NCBI GenBank assembly: GCA_024734495.1
Contig: JALMQS010000132.1
Location: 1,806,789 to 1,870,788 of the forward strand
From: Forficula auricularia
Taxonomy: Eukaryota > Arthropoda > Insecta > Dermaptera > Forficulidae
Length of the DNA: 64,000 nucleotides
Direction: 5' to 3'
Below are positions 46,406-57,900 of this stretch, piece after piece; within the stretch, counting starts at the first letter, position 1, and each line of letters begins with the position of its first letter. The notes below the pieces were generated by a model. The model was not told the DNA's origin. It did not search any database and was given only the letters and a program-made list of their open reading frames with translations. The position numbers and the translations under genes were made by a program.

Positions 46406-47965
46406 ATTTTAACCACCTAGTTGATTTTTGAAAAAATTTACCATCTATTTTCAAAAAAAGATACTCAATTCTTTCGATTTATTTATGTTATGTTATGTTT
46501 ATTTAATTTTAATGATGCGCCTTTAAACCCCCAATAATAATAATAATTCAATTTTTTTTTTATTCACGATTTTGGGCTTATTATTTTTATTTTTCGTTTT
46601 GGTCATAAAACATATATTTTATAGGTCAACTTCAGCTAAAGTTTATATATTCATTAGGGGATCAACCGCTATTTTTCTCGTGGAGATAAAAGTATCGAAA
46701 CGCCTAGTATTACCTTTACGACTTTTTAATTAATTTTCGTTGACAAGTGTTATTTTATAAATCTATAGATATGTTATACCAAAGGCCTTGGTGTGATTAG
46801 AGTGTAGTTTTCCAAGGGGTCACCTAATTTAAACAACATTAGTGGCGAAAATCACGATAGTAGTGACATCTATTCGAGAAATATAGGAATAACAAAGAAG
46901 CAAGAATTCAATGTGAATTATTCTCTTGACAAGACAGTTATCGGTGAGCAACTTTTCTCCCCATAAGAATAATGTTATAGATGCCCTTGTAAAGATACAC
47001 TGGCTGATAAAATTATATTTACAGACTTCTCAATCTCAGCTGTTGCGTGCATGTACTATTTTTATGAGCTTGATTCAAAAGAACTTGTTTAATGGCATTT
47101 CGTAATTACTAATATACTTATTTATTTTGCTCTTTATAAATTTAGAAATAGTTGTTTGCTAATTATTATTTAATATATTAACGAGCCTTCTACTTTAATT
47201 CTGAAAGCTAGCTACAAGCATCAAGGACCCAAAAGGTAGATCGTATAAATAAACAAATAAATAAATTTATATTTTATTGTTTGTTAACTAATTAATTAAA
47301 AACCTAAATAAATATGCATGTATTAATCTATTTTTTCCAATTTTATCAACTAATTGTGTTTTTTTTCTCATCAATCAATTCATGGATGACAATATTCATT
47401 TGACTTTAAAATATGCTTTTCAGTCAACACGCTAATAATTTAAATTTGATAACACCTGAGTTTAAAACAATTTCTCTTATTTTAAAAAAAATTATATTTT
47501 TGATTTCAAAATATTTTTTTTTAAGATAATGGTTTGAATTAACATACTGTAATAAAAAATATTTTTTTGTTTTTTACCTCTAATTAAAATTTGACCCGAC
47601 CGAGAATAGATACTATTTTGATTTTGGATTTGCGGTAAAATAAACAAATAAACATATAATTTTAAAGCTTTTACCCTATTTAGTTTAGGATCTACAATGG
47701 TATAACCAGCTATTGTAGCAACACTATAGGGCCCCGTTATTTCAAAGATTTTTCTTCAGTATCTGAAAAATTTTGATTAACACACTAAACACAGAGCTTT
47801 ATTTAATTAAATCTTTAGTTAAAACCAATTAGCTTTTATTTTCCATCATATGTATATGGAAAATTTTTAGGGGAATGAAAGAAGATATAATTTTTTGAGT
47901 TTTTTTTATAATTCACTACTATATTTTGAAACCAGCTTCGGCAGTGATCTTGCTGTCCAGGAAGC
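46406..47965. other. AT-rich DNA, nothing recognised
   Basis: No gene signal; frequent homopolymer runs. Confidence 0.4.
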
Positions 47966-48080
47966 TTCTTATTTTTTAACCCTGAACTCTCTTATTTTTT
48001 AACCCTGAACATTCGTGGGTTTTAAAATAATAATTTAAATTTTCTAATTTTAATCAATTTGACATAAACTATTTGTGGGC
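47966..48080 (+). repeat. 22-bp tandem dimer and a dispersed unit
   Basis: 'cttattttttaaccctgaac' is present twice head to tail (47967-48012). The following 'gggttttaaaataataattt' block recurs, itself as a tandem pair, at 59093-59220. Confidence 0.5.
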
Positions 48081-49252
48081 TTTATATGAGTGGTTTGCGA
48101 AGAACAGGATAAGCGCTTTATAATAGAAGATAAAAACGTGATTTTTAAAAAGTACTTTAATGTTTACTTATTTTATAGTTTTTACTCTTTGCAATTCACA
48201 TTTTACTCGCCTTGATGTTAAATTAGAAATAGAGAAACAAAATTTTTAATTCTACTTTCTAAAAACTTTTCATAGATTCAGCTACCCTTTATTGTTCTAA
48301 TTTTCTGACAATGTAAAAAACCAAACAAACAAGCGAATATGGAAGGTGGAATTGATCTCGAATTACTAAGACCTATCAATAGATACCAATACTTATACTC
48401 ATCTACCCATTCATATTGTAGGAGTTATCTGATAGAATGTGAGAAACTGGGAGGAGGAGGAAATTACATTTTAATGAATTTCCTATTGTCAGACCAATTA
48501 TGCATAATTTAAAAAAAAAATGTCTCAATAGAAGTGGGTTAAAATGGAATTACGAGAATTGACCCAGACATACAAACAAACATAAAAACCAAATTAAATA
48601 AGAAGCATGTAAAAAAAAAAAAAGAAAGAAAGAAAAGAGCAGCAAGCTTATCAAAGATTTATTGAAAATTCCATAGAGATAACCCGGGTAAGATGCCTAG
48701 GAAATTTGACGGTTCTAAACGATTTTTTTTTTCCAAGAGAAATCCCTTTAAGAAAAATATACGTCGTCTTTATATGATATTGTTTTTTTTGTTTTTTGTC
48801 ATGCTGGTCGGATATTATTTTTCTTGGCTGCCAGAAATAATTCACTTTATTTTATAATTTAGTTGATCCCGTTTCGTGTCAAATTTCGGCCATGTTCCTA
48901 ACCCTATCTAATTCCTACTGAGACGATTGGTCACGCCCTTGACAGAGCTTAGGATCCATCTGTAGCACGTACTCTTTAGGGGTTGAGGCGGTTAGAATTG
49001 GAACCAAATATATGGTACTCCCACAAGTGCGATTTTGTTTGACACGAGTAGGTTTCATTACGACGACGCTTCGATTCGAAACATCTGGCCAAATGAAAAT
49101 TAATTATTGAAACCAAGCAGGACAATTTCAAAGTGTATTATTATAATCCTCAGAATTTAAAATGATAATAGTGATTATTAATTACCATTTATCAGAATAA
49201 TGTAAAATTCCCAAAATATTGTGTTTTTTATCGATATTATAGATTATATGTC
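48081..49252. other. AT-rich DNA with an unidentified GC-richer tract at 48850-49090
   Basis: The tract lacks long frames and does not match 5S, U-snRNA or tRNA patterns I know. Nothing else is supported. Confidence 0.3.
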
Positions 49253-49481
49253 GTGGTCACAGGTTGAAACACGTCATATCGTGTAATATCAATGAATTTC
49301 AGAGAAATAATATTACTATATTACACTAATTACAATGATACTATTTTAATAATCTGTAATATTTTCCGAAATATTAAATATTATTAAAATAGTATCAATG
49401 TAATATTAGTGTAATATTTTAATATTATTTCTCTGAAATCATTGGCATTACACGATATGACGTGTTTCAACAAGTGACCAC
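49253..49481. mobile_element. Fold-back element FB9
   Basis: The ends GTGGTCAC...GTGACCAC bound arms of about 105 bases ('tgaaacacgtcatatcgtgt' and complement) with a spacer of about 15 bases. It contains several TAATATTA-like steps and no coding potential. The target duplication is unclear. Confidence 0.65.
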
Positions 49482-49532
49482 TACTTATATACTTTTAATA
49501 TTATCCTAAAAAAATTAAATATCTATATATAT

Positions 49533-49854
49533 CAGTGATTCTTAACCACTGTGCCGCTGTACTTTAGTGTGCCGCGAGATTCTTGAAATGTGCCGCCACT
49601 GCTAGGCCCGAATTGAAATTTTTTTTTATATTTCTTTATCAATTGACACTACATTTATCCAAATATTTATTTGATCATTTGAACTAAAGAGGAAGTATCA
49701 TTTTACAGGATACAGAATGTCATATGATAATATTATAGGTAAATCAATCGATAAATCAAATAAAATTCTATTAATTTATTTCATTGTTAGTGTGCCGTCA
49801 AATTTTTAAATTATTAAAAGTGTACCGTGACTAAAAAAAGGTTGAGAATCACTG
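49533..49854. mobile_element. hAT non-autonomous element with 8-bp duplication
   Basis: The termini CAGTGATTCTTAACCACTG and, read inward from the right, CAGTGATTCTCAACC. Repeated TGTGCCGC blocks inside are characteristic of hAT MITEs. The flanks are atatatat on both sides (49525-49532 and 49855-49862), an exact octamer but low in complexity. Confidence 0.7.
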
Positions 49855-49862
49855 ATATATAT

Positions 49863-52213
49863 AATTAAGGTTTTATCTATACATTGATCAAAATTCTTCC
49901 AAACTTTGTATATACACGTTTCAAGCAAACTTATTAAAGATAACACCTTCAACGAAATGTCTGTCTGTTTATCTATTTTCTGTCTGTCCGGACAAATTCT
50001 GTACGCAATAGGCATAAAAAACGATTTAAGAAATTTCGTATTTTGATCAGCAACTTTAATTATAGTCTATAGAACATTTTGATATTTTGACGTCAAATTG
50101 GGGTTCGGAGGGAGGCACTAATGGAAATTATCAAATAACTCATAAACTATTAGTTTTACAAAAAATTTCCTTATAAGCAAATTTGTAGAGAATAAGATTC
50201 CTGGCAATTTCTGATTAAGCGTTTTTCACGTGTGGTAATCAGCAGAGGAGATAATAAGACGACAGGCGGCTCCATCTGTGTGAAGCAAGGAAAGAAGTGT
50301 GTGATCCCAACCTGTTTTATATGCATAATTTGGGACCCTAGAAAACCAGAATTTTAAAAACCAACAACCCAACGATTTTTGTACAATCGACCTATTCTAG
50401 AGGATTTTTTTTTTACTTTTTTCTCCTTATTCTCATTTTAGATGACAATTTTATTTATATGTTCTCATTCTTTGCAAAAATACATCTATGAACTTAGTGT
50501 AGAGAAGTATAAGTTTAACAAATATTTGAGTTTTTACTTTGAGTTAAAAGGCTTCTATACTGATCTTATTTCAAAAATATTATTTTCCCTTAAATAGAGA
50601 AGAGCAAACTACCTATGCGCCAGCTAATAATAAAAAAAAATGAGTGAGTGACAACTGAGAAAGTAAATTTATCACTGATGATGAGAGTATGGCAGTTGAT
50701 CGTGAATCTCAATATTTTTTAAAAGAATTGATATTATTAAGGATAATTGATTACCTTCTATATCATAGAGAAATTTACCATTCAAAGTTAGGAATATATA
50801 AAACTCAATATTTCACTTGAGAAGTCTTTCTCAGTCAATTCCGAAGTTTGAGATGTAGGGCTAAATTTGGGTGCTTTCATCATGACAAGGCCGTACATCG
50901 TAAACCTTAACTAACCAAGTTATTTGTTTTATTAATAATAACAATCAAGTATAGGTATTTGCAATTTATATACATATTTTATATCAAATTATATCCTTAT
51001 AAATACATATAAAATGAATTTTTTTAAAGTAACCTATTATATTATAACTTTTTTAAATTATACAGGTGGCTTAGTTTTTTTTTTTTTTTTTTTTTTTTTT
51101 ATTAAAAAGCTTGTTAAAAACAAGGCCCTTTGGAATGCGTTTCATTGAAGTTATGGGCCTGTTGTTCAAAGAGAAATTCAAGAGTAAAAAGGGTTAAAGA
51201 CTCGGCTAATTTTCTAACCTTTAACAAAATAATACTTTCTAAAAAAAAAACTTTAAATACAAATTAATTGTTCAAATTTTTTATCAGATTTTTTTCGAAT
51301 TGAATAAAAAGAATGATGTATGTTTGGCCATTAGAAGCCTCATAATTGACATAGATACTAGTAATAAATTAAACATCCAAAAAAATTGTTTAAAATAATA
51401 AAAAAAAAATTGAGAAATATTTATATTTTTTCATATGAAGTTTTTGTAGCTCTCTACCAAAAATATTTTTTTTTTTTATAATTATGATTATGTATTTTAG
51501 TTAGATATAACAGTTTAATTATTATATATGTCCTAATAGAATATTGGAGATACTTAGCTGTTTATATATATAGTTTAAATGGCCATTTATTCAACCGAAA
51601 TGGTCTTCAATCACGAGATCCAATAATATATCTCACTAGTGCACACACTTTTTTATGTCCGACCAAACATTTTCTGTAAAGTTTGTTTAGTCGGAAAGTA
51701 CTGCTAATTTTGAGGAAGGATATCTATTTTTTACAAGAGTAGATCAGAAGTCATTGCGGTCAAGTCCATAAAACAAAAATCAATAAAAATTAACATCCCA
51801 TAAGAAAGCATATTCAGGGGAAATAAAAAGTAGGCCCTACTGAAGAATAAAATATTTTATACTAAGATAATAAACTTAATTTGTTAGATGAGAATTTATG
51901 AAAATTTAAAATTTTTTCAAAAGTGAACTTGGTCTTTTGAGCGATTTTAATCATTGACCGAAAGAAATTTAATGATGTTATAATTCTATTTTTCGATAAT
52001 TTATTATTCAGAATTTTATAAAATGTTAAAACTTTTTTAGTAAAATTATGAGAGAAAAAAATGATAAAAATACATCTCTTGTTTTTTAACTGAATGTTTT
52101 CTACATTCGATTCAATCAAGAATCAACTGTAGGGAATTTTGTCAAATATTGAGTGAAAATAATATTTGAACTTATATATTTCTAACTTGAAATAATGATC
52201 TTAAATAAATTTT
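49863..52213. other. AT-rich DNA, no gene seen
   Basis: A TGTCTGTCTG-type fragment lies near 49955-49990, and a T run of about 25 bases at 51076-51100. Minus-strand short frames have no splice context. Confidence 0.4.
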
Positions 52214-52340
52214 TTATAATTTTTTCAACTGATATGACAAAGAATAATTGACCTATCAATGAGAAGTGTTTTGGCCGGCCAAAACACTTCTCATTGATAG
52301 GTCAATTATTCTTTGTCATATCAGTTAGAAAAAATTTATC
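52214..52340. repeat. Perfect palindrome centred on GGCCGGCC
   Basis: 52227-52326 is an exact 100-bp palindrome (50-base arms, no spacer, centre between 52276 and 52277). Slightly imperfect pairing continues to about 52214 and 52340. Full identity of the arms suggests a recent origin or conversion. Confidence 0.85.
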
Positions 52341-53628
52341 TTGTTTTTTAGATTATCCAGGACAGAAAATAAAAATAAATATTTTATTTATTACTAAAAT
52401 AATTATATTTATATAGATTGGGTAGCTTATGTCTTAGCACTTAGCCATATATCCATTTATTAAAGATCAATCAATTATGAATTCATAAGAATTTATCGTA
52501 ATTAGGTTTAGGAATCGCTTGATTCTAGCATGAAAATGATAACAATTTATCAAAATAAGAATTTATATTTATTCTACTCAAACCTTCGGGTTTATTATTT
52601 TGATAAAAATTTAATTTATACCTATTTATTTAAATTTACTCTTTTGAAATATGAAATTTTTTTAAAGAAAATTTAAAAGGGTTATAAAATATTAAATAAT
52701 TTTTAGTATTTTGATAAAAAAAAAATTCCTGGTCTTATAATCATAATATTTCTCGACTTTTAAAAAACAAGATCAGACAATTCGAAAGGCTATAAGTAAT
52801 ATGACACTTTTGACTAACGTAAGAACCTTAAAACCCTTTGGAAAGCCTATACAAAAGGAATAAGAAATGTGAAATGCAATATTTACATCGCATGATATGC
52901 TTTGAGTATCGAAAGAGTCGTCTTACATAGAAATATCTTAAGAAACAGCAGCATTACTACCACAAGTGAACATGGCGTTGAATGAACGGCTTGGGTATGA
53001 AGGTAGTAACTATAAGTGATGGAAATCTCATGGATTTTCAACGAAAAGGGAATTAAATTTTCGAAGCCGAAATGGCTCAAGACCGTCTGCGATGGAGCTT
53101 TCAACGACAGACCTTCGCTAAAAGGGCTCTCACTCAACCTGTAATTGCGCTACTTCCACTAATATAACATTAATACACCAATTATTAACCGTTTTTTTTT
53201 CTTTTTTTTTTCATGAACTCCATTAAGGGACCTTTAGGGCCTTGCTTCCCTAGCAACTCTCAGAATTTTTTATTTATTGCACAAAAAATAATTGAGGATA
53301 TATTTACTATAATATATTTTTTGTTCATTTTTCAACTTATAAATTAATCAAATCGCAACTTCATTACATACTCTACTGTTAATTAAAAAAAAAAAAAATA
53401 TATCTATTTTCTGATTCTTATCTATTTTTACGCATGCTTTTATTTAACTTGATCTCTCTAATATCTGTTTACAATGTTTGTTCATCTCTGGAAAATCTTG
53501 TAATCTAATTTAAACTGATTTCAACCGATACGACATTCTTGAAATTTTGTAGACCCATAAGTGTTTAATTTAAAACATTTTAATATTCTCATGATTAAAA
53601 GTAAAAGTCGATTTTAACTTGTATCACC
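52341..53628. other. AT-rich DNA with a possible LINE relic at 53060-53165
   Basis: The plus frame MAQDRLRWSFQRQTF near 53070 resembles the 'MAQDRxxWR' end of craniofacial-development-protein-2-like retroelement proteins, but it is short and isolated. The remainder shows nothing. Confidence 0.3.
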
Positions 53629-53636
53629 GCCTAGAC

Positions 53637-54472
53637 CAGGGGTACCCAAACTTTTCCGAATCGCGGCGCCTTTTTTCAATTATAATTTTTTCATGGCGCC
53701 CTATTATATATTATTTATTTGGCCTCCTCTTTCAACAGATAAGAAGTTTACAAATCAGGTCTATAAAATTGGTGGTAATATTTACATTTTCTCTCCCTCC
53801 CTCCCTATTTACAGTAGTCGCATTGTTAAAATTTTATACATATCTATTTCAAATAAATAAAAACAAAAATGAAAAAGATGAACAGAAAAAATAAATAAAT
53901 AAATAAATAAGAATAAAATATGAACAAAAAGCTGAATAAAATTACAAAAAGATGAATAAAAACAAAAAAGTAAAAGTACATATATCAAAACAAAAAGCGT
54001 ATTTGGTCTCTTGTATTAGAAACAATAAAATTATTTTTCTTTGAAAATCAAAAATTCAGACCACTAGAGGGACCCTTTGTATATAATTCAGATTTTTTCG
54101 AGAGTTTCAAAGTTAAATATTTCGTTTTATATCAAAACAAATACCATATTTGGTCTCTCTATATACTATTGTCATAGAATCGATAAAAATATATTGAAAA
54201 TTAATAATTTATTTTTCTAAGAAAATCAAAAATTCAATCCACGGGGGGACCCTTTTTGTATAGATTTCAGATTTTTTCAAGGGAGTCAATGCTAAATTTT
54301 TTTTGGTTTATGTATGTCTAATCGTAAGTAAGAGATAAAAATTAATAATTAATAAATTTTTAGCTTCTCACTTGGTTTTTGACTAGTTAGGCCAAATTTC
54401 TTTCTTCAATTAATTATGAGGGTTCGCGGCGCACCTGTGAAGAGGCCACGGCGCACAGTTTGGAAACCTCTG
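53637..54472. mobile_element. hAT non-autonomous element with perfect 8-bp duplication
   Basis: The ends CAGGGGTACCCAAACTTTTC and, read inward from the right, CAGAGGTTTCCAAACTGTG, each followed by GCGGCGC-like blocks. gcctagac flanks both sides exactly (53629-53636 and 54473-54480). 836 bases, with two internal near-repeats ('gaccctttttgtata' type) and no transposase. The plus frame at 53619-53894 spans its left end and is not a gene. Confidence 0.85.
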
Positions 54473-54698
54473 GCCTAGACTTTAAATTTTAGTCATGTGA
54501 GCACAGGAATTGTTCTAGTACCAAAGAGAAATTTAAATTGTGCTTATTGGTAAATTTTAAAATAAAAACATATTTTTTTAATTTTTTTGTTAATATATTC
54601 ATTTTTATTATTTTACTTTAAATAATAAAACAATTCGGGAAATTTCGTGGTTTAGAATCGAATAAAATGCAGAGAAAAATTATTTACATAGTTGATTT

Positions 54699-54840
54699 CT
54701 TTGTCTGTCTGTCAGGATAACGATACTCACGATAGCTCAAGAACAAGTCATTAAAAGTTCGTTTTAGTACAATAATTATTGTGTTTCCAAATCGATTAAC
54801 TAAGTAGATTTTGGGAATGATAATTTCAGAATATTCCTTT
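54699..54840 (+). repeat. Dispersed repeat, copy 3
   Basis: TGTCTGTCTGTCAGGATAAC, then 'cgatactcacgatagctcaa'; related to 10205 and 17280. Confidence 0.4.
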
Positions 54841-54980
54841 AATAAATGTAGAAAATCAGAAAAAAATAGATTTGTTATATGGAGGGCTCTAAAACAATTG
54901 GAGATTATGACCTGAATTCAGCAAACAATATTGCATTAGTAATGAAGCTGTTTAAGCTTTTATTTTTGTGTTTAAATTGA

Positions 54981-55260
54981 TTAAAATTAGAATTTTTATT
55001 TAAATCACACATAATTAATTATAATTATTTATTGAACACGAACAAATAATACAATATAACTACGACGAGACGTTTCGATCGACTTATTTTGTGATTGTTC
55101 TCAAGTATGAGCACCCACTCCGATTATAGGTTAACCTATAGTCGAACGGTCGCAGAATAAGTCGATCGAAACGTCGTAGTTATATTGCATTATTTGATCG
55201 TGTTCAATAAATAATTATAATTAATTATGCGTGATTTAAATAAAAATTCAAATTTTAATA
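54981..55260. mobile_element. Fold-back element FB10 with ribozyme remnants
   Basis: The arms meet at CTATAGGTTAACCTATAG (centre about 55130) and pair over about 125 bases. Both contain GATCGAAACGTC-type 3' hammerhead cores (55150-55178 plus, and the mirror copy on the minus strand near 55070). The 5' core reads GCAGAATAAG instead of CTGAAGAAG. Confidence 0.6.
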
Positions 55261-55654
55261 TTCCATAAATAAGTTGCACACTTTCAGCTATCTAGCTCGA
55301 AATTTGCTCAGGGAAAAGCCCCCAGGCTCTTGTGCTACTGTGTTTGTATGAGTATATGGCTGTCTAGCTCGAACTGTTGTTTGGCAAAAAAGTTGCTGAA
55401 TTAGGGAAAATTGAGGAGAGTATTTCTAATCTTATCTAGGTTTCCCTTTATAAATTCAAAAACTGTTAACTCTAACAAACTAACATTTTGATTTTAACCT
55501 TAATGAATGCATTAAAGAAACGGGATGAAATTTAATTTAATAAAGTGTTAGACAAACGTGTTGTTATTATTGCATTGGGGTATGTATTTTGTTAGAATGC
55601 TAGTAGTATATTTTATACTAGTATTCGAGTTTTTGCCTTTTTTTTCTCTGCCAG

Positions 55655-55697
55655 GAAATTGTCACTAATTCATGGCGGACTGTGAAAGCGAGCTCAG
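55655..55697 (+). CDS. Candidate short coding exon (MADCESEL)
   Basis: A long pyrimidine tract and CTCTGCCAG precede GAAATTGTCACTAATTC and an ATG at 55672 giving MADCESEL, then CAG|GTGAAG, a usable donor. Without splicing the frame stops at once. The adjoining 55698-55920 is unusually GC-rich but not open. No homology recognised. The next plus-strand exon candidate (60875) is not in phase with this start. Confidence 0.3.
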
Positions 55698-56639
55698 GTG
55701 AAGTCCCTGGGGAGATTGCGGACTGCCACGGAAGAGGGCTGGGGTTCCCCGGCAACTCTCAACTCGTTCCACCACTGAAAGCAACCCCCAGGGTCGGCTC
55801 CATCAAACCCTTAACAGCCAACGGCCCATAAGGCTCTCCTCGTCGTCTTCATTAATTTCAATTTACATTCGCGTCTCTCCATCGTAAAGTGATGGGCCTC
55901 GGAAGCTCGTGTGGGTCGAGTGATTGAATCTTCCTGCTTATTAGGATAATCAAAAATCAAAAAGAAGAAATACGCCTATCAATATGCCAGAACCAAATCA
56001 TATTAACTTTGACTATTCGAATTCATAATTTGCTCGTTTTTATTCATTAAATAATATATCGGCCCAATTTCTCTTGCGTCATTTGAAGGGATGCTTAGGA
56101 GGCAGGTTCACAAAGAAATGAATCTACAAAAGACCTCTATTATTAATAATAATCCTATTATAAAATTCAGTTAATATATAATATTTACTAAATAAAGAAT
56201 ATATTTTTTTATCCTATTAAATATAATTAGTCTTGATTTTCATCAAAAAATAATGAGATTATTTAAATATGTGAAATTCTAATTAGCGTAAATATAAGGG
56301 GGATAAATCATAATAATAAAGAATAAATAGAAAACCTAACGAATATTAGTAATGAAGATCTAATTTAATTAAGGATATTTATAAACTCACTTTTCACAAA
56401 AAACTTGATGAAATCTCTAAACAAAGACAAAAACTTAAATATGCAAAGGAGAGATTTTTCGATGCTTATATGCTATTAAAATCTTTATATATAAAAGCAA
56501 AACATATACGACTCAAATTTTACTGTATTTTTGGTCGCCGCCCAGCTATTTAACCCCCTTGGGTTACTATTTGATATTAACTATATATTTGAAAGTTTAT
56601 AATGGGAAATAAGGACAGTAGGTACACATAGACGAATGT

Positions 56640-56750
56640 GTGATGTAACTATTTGAAGCCCTGAAGAAGAATTTGACGAAACGTTGGTTGAAAAATAAAA
56701 AAAAAATCACACAAAAGACTTGCCCTTATTTTCCATTATAAACTTTCAAA
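56640..56750 (+). mobile_element. FB7-family fragment with hammerhead-like core
   Basis: Matches the right arm of FB7 from 'gatgtaactatttgaa' to 'aatcacaca'. The core at 56657-56689 reads AGCC, CTGAAGA, TGACGAAAC, GTT, GGTT. Stem II is shortened by deletion. It then shows the family tail 'gacttgcccttattttcca'. Confidence 0.5.
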
Positions 56751-57534
56751 TTAATATACATTATGGACGGAAATGATAATAATAATTAAATATACATTAA
56801 TATTCAATATAAAAACAGGTTCCTAAAGACTGAAGTTTTTCAACCCTTAATGGTCTTAACAGGGAGTTTTTTTATTATGGGCTCTTATTCACGAATTCTA
56901 ACGTATTTAATTTTTCAAATAAAAATTTGATTAATTTATAAATTCTCTGAATGAATAAATCTATACATTTTTAATGTGTTGGTTAGCTAATTCAGTGTAG
57001 GTCAACCGCCGCGGTGCTTCACAGATAAGAAGCCTGAATATTGTTTGGAAAATATTATTTTTTATAAAATCTATTTTTTTATTTATTTAACTATATTTTT
57101 ATTTTTTTGTAAAATATTTATCTTTATTTATAAAAGTTTAAAAATTCGTGAACTTAATTAAAATAATTTCTGTGACATGATAAAGGAATTGGATGAATAT
57201 TTATACGCTTAAAGGTCCTTCATCAACAGCAATTTAATGAAGATTTGGTTTCGAAATGGCAATTAGGTAATTAGTAATTGAAATGATGAAATAAAATCCA
57301 CGAGGAACCCCTGAAAGTTAGGCAACCGATGATACCTTAGGCCTTTCCTTTGAATTAAGCGATGCTGTGATGTCGCCTGTCTATTTGAAAGTTTGTTCAT
57401 TGAACAAACTACTACCAATTTAAAGTACCTATTACAAATGTCCTTCTTAAATTATCTAATTATTTAATCGAAAATAATTAAACAGCAAGCAAGAAATTTC
57501 TTTGTGTAAAAATGGATAATTAAAAGGATTCCGT

Positions 57535-57900
57535 TCTATTGTTCTAAAACTGTGTTGGCTGATTATCTTTGAATTGTTTCTGAAACTGTTTGTCTAATAA
57601 TAATTGTTTGGGGTCGGGTTAGTCGAGCGGTTGGCGTACCAGCCTGCTAATCAAATCTACCCGGGTTCGAATCCGACCGGCTAAAAATCTGATCCCTACG
57701 TTGAAGTAATAATTTAATAATGGTATCGTAAACTGGCTGATTGCTAGAAGGGGCGAAAAGCCAAAAAAATAATAATTGTTTATATGAATGTGCCGAATTT
57801 TTTGAATTTTTGAATTTCTGATGGTCATTGGTAACAGAGATAAAGAAACAATGTAATCACACAAAAACTTGTCCTCAATTATAAACTCTCATTAGTCAAA
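57535..57900 (+). mobile_element. FB7-family fragment interrupted by a SINE
   Basis: 'attgttctaaaactgtgttg' to 'actgtttgtct' and 'atgaatgtgcc' to 'ctctcattagtc' match one arm of FB7 (37620-37750, and the tail at 37855-37875). The SINE at 57610-57767 splits it. The segment with the ribozyme is missing. Confidence 0.65.
57610..57767 (+). mobile_element. tRNA-derived SINE with 14-bp target duplication
   Basis: The head GGTCGGGTTAGTCGAGCGG, with CTGCTAATC like a Ser-GCT anticodon loop and the perfect B box GGTTCGAATCC closed by GTCGG/CCGAC-type pairing, is followed by about 85 bases of unrelated body and a short A-run. The target duplication aataataattgttt is exact at 57596-57609 and 57768-57781, and the empty site is visible in the FB7 copy. 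The absence of a long variable arm shows that this is a SINE and not a tRNA gene. Confidence 0.85.

Noticed and set aside
48850..49090. A structural RNA gene (5S, 7SL or snRNA)
   Set aside because: Composition is suggestive, but none of the conserved blocks of these RNAs could be found.
53619..53894. 91-codon plus frame
   Set aside because: It begins in the target duplication and runs through the left end of a hAT element.
57604..57685. Possible functional tRNA-Ser gene
   Set aside because: It lacks the long variable arm of tRNA-Ser, the acceptor stem is imperfect, it is followed by a SINE body and is flanked by a 14-bp target duplication.
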